From Bryobacteraceae bacterium (GTDB lineage: Bacteria > Acidobacteriota > Terriglobia > Bryobacterales > Bryobacteraceae), in contig JANWXD010000022.1 in the NCBI GenBank assembly GCA_025055455.1, positions 1 through 62,633 of the forward strand: a DNA stretch of 62,633 nucleotides. Reading direction: 5' to 3'. Shown one piece after another: positions 58,000 to 62,633 of the stretch (position 1 is its first letter; the number at the start of each line of letters is the position of its first letter). The position numbers and the translations under genes were made by a program. The notes under the pieces were generated by a model. It searched no databases and had not been told where the DNA came from. It was given only the letters and a program-made list of their open reading frames with translations.

Positions 58000-60093
58000 T
58001 CAGGAGCGGTATAGAGTGCCGGGCGCCTCCCGGACGGAGCTCAACGTCTTGCAATAACGCCCGAGCGTGCCGGAAGTGAACAGCGTGTCGCCGGCGGATC
58101 GGATCAGTTCAGGCTTGGGGCGGACGCTGTGCAACCCACTTGCCGGAAACGTGGGAAATGCGCCTCCCGCCGCCAAAAGAGCCGAAGGCACATTATACCC
58201 GCTCACGTTGGCGCGGATTTCTTCCCAAACCTCTTCCGGACGCCAGGGGCCGAACGGCAGGCCCATCCGGCGGGCCAGCAGTCCGAAAATCTCCAAGTCG
58301 GATTTCGTTCCCGGGATTTCCACGGCCTTGCGCAGCCGCTGCACTTCTCCGCAGGTGTTGGTCACGGTGCCGGTCTTTTCATAGGCGGAGGCGGCGGGCA
58401 AGATGACGTCGGCGCGAGCCGCCGTCTCGGTGAGGAACAGATCCTGCACGACCACGAACGCTTCCTTGGAGGTGAGGGCGCGGCGCGCCAGCGGGTTGGC
58501 GCCGATGACCCACAACACATCCAAGTCGGGGGCGTCGAGCATTTCCGGAAGCGTCAGGCCCGGCGGAGCGCCGGAGGCCTCCACGGGAGCGTATCCCGGC
58601 AACAGATCGGGCAGCACGCCCATGTCCGCCGCGCCGCGCGAGTTGGAGTAGTCCAGCAGACAGACGTACTGCACCGAAATGCCGAGGGAGTCACCGAACT
58701 CCACGAGACGCCGGACCCGCTCGCCCTTCACCGAATCACCGAACAGGATGACCAGTTCCGGCTCGGCGGCCAGGGCATCGCGCAGCGACTCGACCGCAGC
58801 CAGTTCCTCTCCGGACGGAGCACGGACGCTCCGCACGGCGTAGGAGTCCTCGCGCACCGGCCCGGGAGTAACGACGTAGACGCGAGCCTGATGGTGGCGC
58901 CAGTTGGCGCGCAGCAGGAAGGCCAGCAGGGGATGCTGCTGGGCCAGATCGGCCGCCACGATGAGCGCCGCTTTGCGCTGGTACAGATCGGCGCTCGCCG
59001 CCAGCGCGCCCTGGCGGCCGGCCAGCGCCGCCACCAGCGAAACCACGTCGCCGGTACGGTGGTGGTCCAGGTTGTTCGTCCCCAAACCCTGTCGCACGAA
59101 CGTTTGCAAAACGTAGTTTTCCTCGTTCGTCGTTCGGTTGGAGCCGATGACGCCGAACTTGCGGCCCCGGGCCTTAACCTCGGAGAACTTGCGGGCCACG
59201 AGGTCGAGCGCCTCCGCCCAACTGGTTTCCACCAGTTGTCCGTTCCTGCGCACGAGCGGCGTGCGAAGGCGATCCGGGTGGTGCACGAAATCGAAAGCGT
59301 ACCGCCCCTTGATGCAAAGAAACTCGTCGTTGATGCCTGAGCGGTCGCGGTTGTTGCCGCGGATGATCTGCCCGCCGTAGACCCCCAGGGTGGTCTTGCA
59401 ACCGTCGCCACAGTGGGTGCAGATGGTGCCGACATGCTTCATCTCCCAGGGGCGGGTCTTGTAACGGTAGATGCCGCTGGTCAGCGCGCCCACCGGGCAG
59501 ATGTCGATGCACATGCCGCATTCGTCGCACTCGAGATGATCGCCGCGGTTCGGAGCGATCTCGGTCGTGGCGCCGCGGTTGACGACGCCCAGGGCCCGGA
59601 CCCCCAAACCTTCGTCGCAGATCCGCACGCAGCGATAGCAAAGGATGCAGCGTGGGGCGTCGTAGTACACCACCGGCGACCACTGGGCCTCGGGCACGTG
59701 CAGTTTCTCTTCGGTGAAACGGCTCTCGCCGGCTCCGTAGCGGAAGACCGCGTCTTGAAGCTCGCACTCACCGCCTTTGTCGCAGACGGGGCAGTCCAGC
59801 GGATGGTTGGTGAGGAGGAACTCCAGCATGGCCTTGCGGGCCTCTCGGACCTGCGCCGTCTCGGTGCGCACCACCATACCGTCGGTGACCGGCAGCGTGC
59901 ACGCGGCCAGGAGTTTGGGCGCCTTTTCGACTTCCACCAGACACATCCGGCAGGCGGCCTGAAGCGCCAGGCCGTCGTAGTAGCAAAACGCCGGAATGTC
60001 GATGCCGGCCTGTCGCGCGACGTTGATCAGTAGGGCGCCCGCCGGCGCCTCCACGGTCTTGCCGTCAATCTGGAGTTTGACCCGATCCGCCAT
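58000..60093 (-). CDS. nuoG: NADH-quinone oxidoreductase subunit G
   Basis: 697-residue iron-sulfur subunit of the peripheral arm. N-terminal 2Fe-2S domain (DIPAFCYYDGLALQAACRMCLVEVE, later LAACT), the His-Cys 4Fe-4S motif HPLDCPVCDKGGECELQD, two CxxCxxC sets in PRCILCYRCVRICDEG and CDECGMCIDICPVGAL, then a molybdopterin-dehydrogenase-like domain with CTHCGDGC...EFLCIKGRYAFDF. The start at 60093 overlaps the nuoF stop (TGATG); a GTG at 60096 is one codon longer. Confidence 0.96.
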   Translation of the reverse strand: MADRVKLQIDGKTVEAPAGALLINVARQAGIDIPAFCYYDGLALQAACRMCLVEVEKAPKLLAACTLPVTDGMVVRTETAQVREARKAMLEFLLTNHPLDCPVCDKGGECELQDAVFRYGAGESRFTEEKLHVPEAQWSPVVYYDAPRCILCYRCVRICDEGLGVRALGVVNRGATTEIAPNRGDHLECDECGMCIDICPVGALTSGIYRYKTRPWEMKHVGTICTHCGDGCKTTLGVYGGQIIRGNNRDRSGINDEFLCIKGRYAFDFVHHPDRLRTPLVRRNGQLVETSWAEALDLVARKFSEVKARGRKFGVIGSNRTTNEENYVLQTFVRQGLGTNNLDHHRTGDVVSLVAALAGRQGALAASADLYQRKAALIVAADLAQQHPLLAFLLRANWRHHQARVYVVTPGPVREDSYAVRSVRAPSGEELAAVESLRDALAAEPELVILFGDSVKGERVRRLVEFGDSLGISVQYVCLLDYSNSRGAADMGVLPDLLPGYAPVEASGAPPGLTLPEMLDAPDLDVLWVIGANPLARRALTSKEAFVVVQDLFLTETAARADVILPAASAYEKTGTVTNTCGEVQRLRKAVEIPGTKSDLEIFGLLARRMGLPFGPWRPEEVWEEIRANVSGYNVPSALLAAGGAFPTFPASGLHSVRPKPELIRSAGDTLFTSGTLGRYCKTLSSVREAPGTLYRS

Positions 60094-61400
60094 CACACCC
60101 GCACCGCCGTCTTGATCTCATATGGGCACGGTTTGCCGTCCAAGTGGGCTTCGAACTCCTCGTAAAACTTCTCGACCAACGAGATCGTCGGCATCGCAGC
60201 CGCGTCGCCCAAAGGACAGAAGGTGCGTCCGAGCATGTTGCGCGCCAGCCCGCCGATCAAGTCGATTTCGCTCCGGCGCCCCTGTCCCTCGTGAAAGCGC
60301 GTGAGCAATTTCTTGAGCCACAAGGTGCCCTCCCGGCACGGCACGCACCAGCCGCAGCTTTCATGCGCGTAGAATTTCATGATCCGCAGGGCCACCTTGA
60401 CCATGCAAGTGTCTTCGTCCATGACAATGACGCCGCCCGATCCCAGCATGCTCTTGGCACGGGCCAGCGAATCGAAGTCCATGGGGATGTCGCATTCCTC
60501 GGCTTTGAGCACCGGACAGGACGTTCCGCCGGGAATCACCGCCTTCAGCTTCTTACCGTTGCGGATGCCGCCCGCCACTTCGTGGATCATGCGCAACAGG
60601 TTGAATCCCATCGGCAGCTCGTAGACCCCTGGCCGATTGACATGGCCGGAAATGGCAAACAGCCGCGTGCCGCCGTTCTTGGGTGTTCCTAAGGCAGCAA
60701 AGGCCGCCCCCCCGTCGCGAATGATGGCCGGGATGGCGCAGAAGGTCTCCACGTTGTTGAGCACGGTGGGGCACTGGAAGGCGCCGACCACGGCCGGAAA
60801 CGGTGGACGGATGCGGGGAATGCCCCGTTTGCCTTCGAGCGATTCCAGCAGCGCCGACTCTTCGCCGCATTCGTAGGAGCCGGCGCCCGTGTGCGTGTAG
60901 ACGTCAAAATCGAATCCGCTGCCGAGGATGTTCTTTCCCAGATACCCGTGCTGGTAGGCCTCTTCGATGGCCCGGTCCATGATCTCGATCAGATACCGGT
61001 ACTCGCCGCGGATGTAGATGTAGCCGGTGTGCGCGCCCACGGCCAAGCCGGCGATCAGCATCCCTTCGAGCAGCTGGTGCGGGTCGTTTTCCATCAGCAC
61101 GCGGTCCTTGCACGTTCCCGGCTCGCCCTCGTCCGCGTTCACCACGACGAACTTGGGCTTGGGAGACTGGCGCGGGACGAAGCTCCACTTCAAGCCGGTA
61201 GGGAATCCGGCGCCGCCGCGGCCGCGCAAGTTGGAAATTTTCACCTCTTCGATAATTTGCTCCGGGCTCATCTGGAGCGCTTTGCGGAAGGCGACGTAAC
61301 CTTCCGTCGCCAGGTAGGTCTCGATGGAGGCCGAGTTCGGCAAGCCGAAGCGCCGGGTGAGCAGCCTGACTTCGAGCGGGCTGGGTTCGTTGTAAAGCAT
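60093..61400 (-). CDS. nuoF: NADH-quinone oxidoreductase subunit F
   Basis: 435-residue NADH-oxidising subunit with FMN and the N3 cluster. RGRGGAGFPTGLKW is the NADH/FMN motif, VVVNADEGEPGTCKDRVLME binds FMN, and SCGWCVPCREGTLWLKKLL supplies the cysteines of the 4Fe-4S cluster with a further Cys at GRTFCPLGD. The ATG at 61400 is two bases after the nuoE stop. Confidence 0.97.
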   Translation of the reverse strand: MLYNEPSPLEVRLLTRRFGLPNSASIETYLATEGYVAFRKALQMSPEQIIEEVKISNLRGRGGAGFPTGLKWSFVPRQSPKPKFVVVNADEGEPGTCKDRVLMENDPHQLLEGMLIAGLAVGAHTGYIYIRGEYRYLIEIMDRAIEEAYQHGYLGKNILGSGFDFDVYTHTGAGSYECGEESALLESLEGKRGIPRIRPPFPAVVGAFQCPTVLNNVETFCAIPAIIRDGGAAFAALGTPKNGGTRLFAISGHVNRPGVYELPMGFNLLRMIHEVAGGIRNGKKLKAVIPGGTSCPVLKAEECDIPMDFDSLARAKSMLGSGGVIVMDEDTCMVKVALRIMKFYAHESCGWCVPCREGTLWLKKLLTRFHEGQGRRSEIDLIGGLARNMLGRTFCPLGDAAAMPTISLVEKFYEEFEAHLDGKPCPYEIKTAVRV

Positions 61401-61402
61401 CG

Positions 61403-61885
61403 CTACTGGGGCTTGCGCAAGCTCTCGATCAGCCGGTCGAGCTTCTCCGGCGTCATGTGGTGGTGATAGTCGTAGTTCACCAGCAACGCCGGCGCCCACG
61501 AGCAAGCGCCGATACATTCCACTTCTTCCAAGGAAAACTGGCCGTCCGGCGTCACCTCACGATGGCCGATGCCCAGGCGGCGGCAGGCGTGTTCCCAAAG
61601 CTCCTCGGCGCCGAGCAGCATGCAGCTGATATTGGTGCAGATCTGGATGTGATGCTTGCCCGCCGGCGTGCGCCGCAGCATGGAGTAGTAACTAATCACT
61701 TCCTCGATCTCGAGAGTGGAAACCCCCAGACGCCGGCCGATTTCCTCGACGACCTCCGGCGTGACGGCGCCGACCTCGTCCTGCGCGTACAGCAGCATGG
61801 GCACGAGCGCCGCCCGTTGCCGACCGGGCGGGTAGCTGCGGAGGAGTTTTTCGAACCGGGCCTCGAGTTGCGGAGAGAACGTCAT
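61403..61885 (-). CDS. nuoE: NADH-quinone oxidoreductase subunit E
   Basis: 160-residue thioredoxin-fold subunit with the N1a 2Fe-2S cluster. Cysteines in IQICTNISCMLLGAEE and in VECIGACSWAPALLVN are the four ligands. Starts seven bases after the nuoD stop. Confidence 0.96.
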   Translation of the reverse strand: MTFSPQLEARFEKLLRSYPPGRQRAALVPMLLYAQDEVGAVTPEVVEEIGRRLGVSTLEIEEVISYYSMLRRTPAGKHHIQICTNISCMLLGAEELWEHACRRLGIGHREVTPDGQFSLEEVECIGACSWAPALLVNYDYHHHMTPEKLDRLIESLRKPQ

Positions 61886-61892
61886 CCGAGTT

Positions 61893-62633
61893 TCACCGGT
61901 CCACGTCGCCCAGTACGAAATCCATGCTCCCGAGGGCGGCGATCACGTCCGCCACCAGCGCCCCTTCGATCATTTTCGGCGTGGCCTGTAAGTTGCCGAA
62001 GCTCGGGCCGCGGATGTGCACGCGATAGGGTTTGGCCGAGCCATCGCTGACCACGTAGTAGCCGAGCTCCCCTCGCGGCGACTCGATCACCTGGTAGACC
62101 TCGCCCGGCGGCACGCGGAAACCCTCGGTGACGATCTTGAAGTGATAGATGAGGGCTTCCATCTCCGTCTTCATCTTTTCCCGGTCGGGCAGGACGACGT
62201 GTGGAGCATCGGCCACCCAGGGTCCGGAGGGCATGCCTTCGAGGGCTTGCCGGGCGATCCGCGCGCTCTGGCGCATTTCTTCCACGCGGACCTGGTAGCG
62301 AGCATAGACGTCGCTTTCGGTGCGCGTGGGGATGTCGAAGTCGAACTTCTCGTAGCTCGAATACGGCTCCGCCTTTCGGATGTCCCACGCCAACCCGGCG
62401 GCGCGCAGCATGGGCCCGGTAACCCCCAAATCCAGCATGTCTTCGAGCGAGAGGTAGGCCACGCCCTTGGTGCGCCGCAGCCAGATCGGATTGTTCGTCA
62501 GCAAATCTTCGTACTGGTCCACTTTGCCCGGGAAGCTGTCCAGGAATTTCTTGACCGGACGGTGCCAGCCCCGGGGCGGCTCCAGGGCGAGACCGCCGAT
62601 GCGGAAGTAGCTGGTCATCATGCGCTGGCCGGA
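61893..62633 (-). CDS. nuoD: NADH-quinone oxidoreductase subunit D, 5' end beyond window
   Basis: C-terminal about 246 residues of the 49-kDa-type subunit that helps form the quinone site. Visible: MTSYFRIGGLALEPPRGW, GVAYLSLEDMLDLGVTGPMLRAAG, DIRKAEPYSSYEKFDFDIPT, then ESPRGELGYYVVSDGSAKPYRVHIRGPSFGNLQ and the end ALGSMDFVLGDVDR. The gene runs off the right edge with nuoA-C expected beyond. The frame stays open to the last base. Confidence 0.95.
   Translation of the reverse strand, partial: SGQRMMTSYFRIGGLALEPPRGWHRPVKKFLDSFPGKVDQYEDLLTNNPIWLRRTKGVAYLSLEDMLDLGVTGPMLRAAGLAWDIRKAEPYSSYEKFDFDIPTRTESDVYARYQVRVEEMRQSARIARQALEGMPSGPWVADAPHVVLPDREKMKTEMEALIYHFKIVTEGFRVPPGEVYQVIESPRGELGYYVVSDGSAKPYRVHIRGPSFGNLQATPKMIEGALVADVIAALGSMDFVLGDVDR

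Noticed and set aside
1-62633. CRISPR arrays, tRNA or rRNA genes, insertion sequences, riboswitches
   Set aside because: No regularly spaced repeats, no cloverleaf or rRNA-like stretch, and no transposase or terminal inverted repeats seen. The thiD upstream region has no recognisable thiamine riboswitch core such as CTGAGA with its partner motif.

Overview
The window is GC-rich, densely coded chromosomal DNA with no recognisable rRNA, tRNA, CRISPR array or transposase. It most resembles an Acidobacteriota genome, probably of the Bryobacterales/Solibacterales type. This is inferred from content, not from a search: an acidobacterial-type VWFA-related secreted protein, a YpdA-type (bacillithiol) FAD reductase, DUF4139 and DUF4412 secreted proteins, many secreted amidohydrolases and peptidases, and a full-size complex I operon. 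No gap between genes exceeds about 250 bases.

Layout, left to right. 1-2.2 kb: the 5' part of a DegT-type sugar aminotransferase (reverse strand, runs off the left edge) next to recA. 2.2-8.7 kb: a reverse-strand block with a DapA/NAL-type aldolase, a secreted esterase/prolyl-oligopeptidase-like hydrolase, an aromatic amino acid decarboxylase, a CopA/CopB-type copper ATPase and a 48-residue YHS protein. 8.8-20.97 kb: a DUF4412 protein on the reverse strand, then forward genes thiD, a 75-residue unknown, a tri-haem cytochrome c7, an APC permease, trmFO, xerC, DUF4139, homoserine dehydrogenase, an FAH-family hydrolase, two small envelope proteins and a multi-span acyltransferase. 21-30.5 kb: reverse-strand genes for a pentapeptide-repeat protein, AsmA-like, MocA-like, XdhC, a frameshifted N-acyl-D-amino-acid deacylase, prmA, an acyl-CoA ligase and DinB. 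30.7-39.4 kb: forward genes for a gamma-glutamyltransferase relative, alaS and ypdA, a reverse MauE/DoxX-thioredoxin membrane protein, then a secreted amidohydrolase and a small membrane-anchored protein. 39.4-47.6 kb: reverse genes hemL, a geranylgeranyl-reductase-like flavoprotein, a lipoprotein, an Enterococcus-type tyrosine decarboxylase, a UPF0173 metal hydrolase, a degenerate receiver-domain protein, the VWFA protein and a rhomboid protease. 47.7-51 kb: an unknown HExxH protein, a small membrane protein, a Gfo/Idh/MocA oxidoreductase and a secreted cyclase. 51-62.6 kb: the complex I operon nuoD-E-F-G-H-J-K-L-M-N, without nuoI, running off the right edge.

Many neighbours overlap by 4 bases (ATGA, GTGA or TTGA), which indicates tight operons and translational coupling. 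A recurring feature is a good -10 hexamer (TATAAT, TAGAAT, TACAAT) only 5-11 bases before a start codon with no Shine-Dalgarno sequence, suggesting leaderless or near-leaderless transcripts. The most striking case is at 37251-37254, where two divergent genes appear to start on the same CATG. Other points of interest are the missing nuoI, a phosphoacceptor-less receiver, a tyrosine decarboxylase in an unexpected lineage, and two compensating homopolymer frameshifts in one gene. I did not find a clear multi-gene defence or biosynthetic system.
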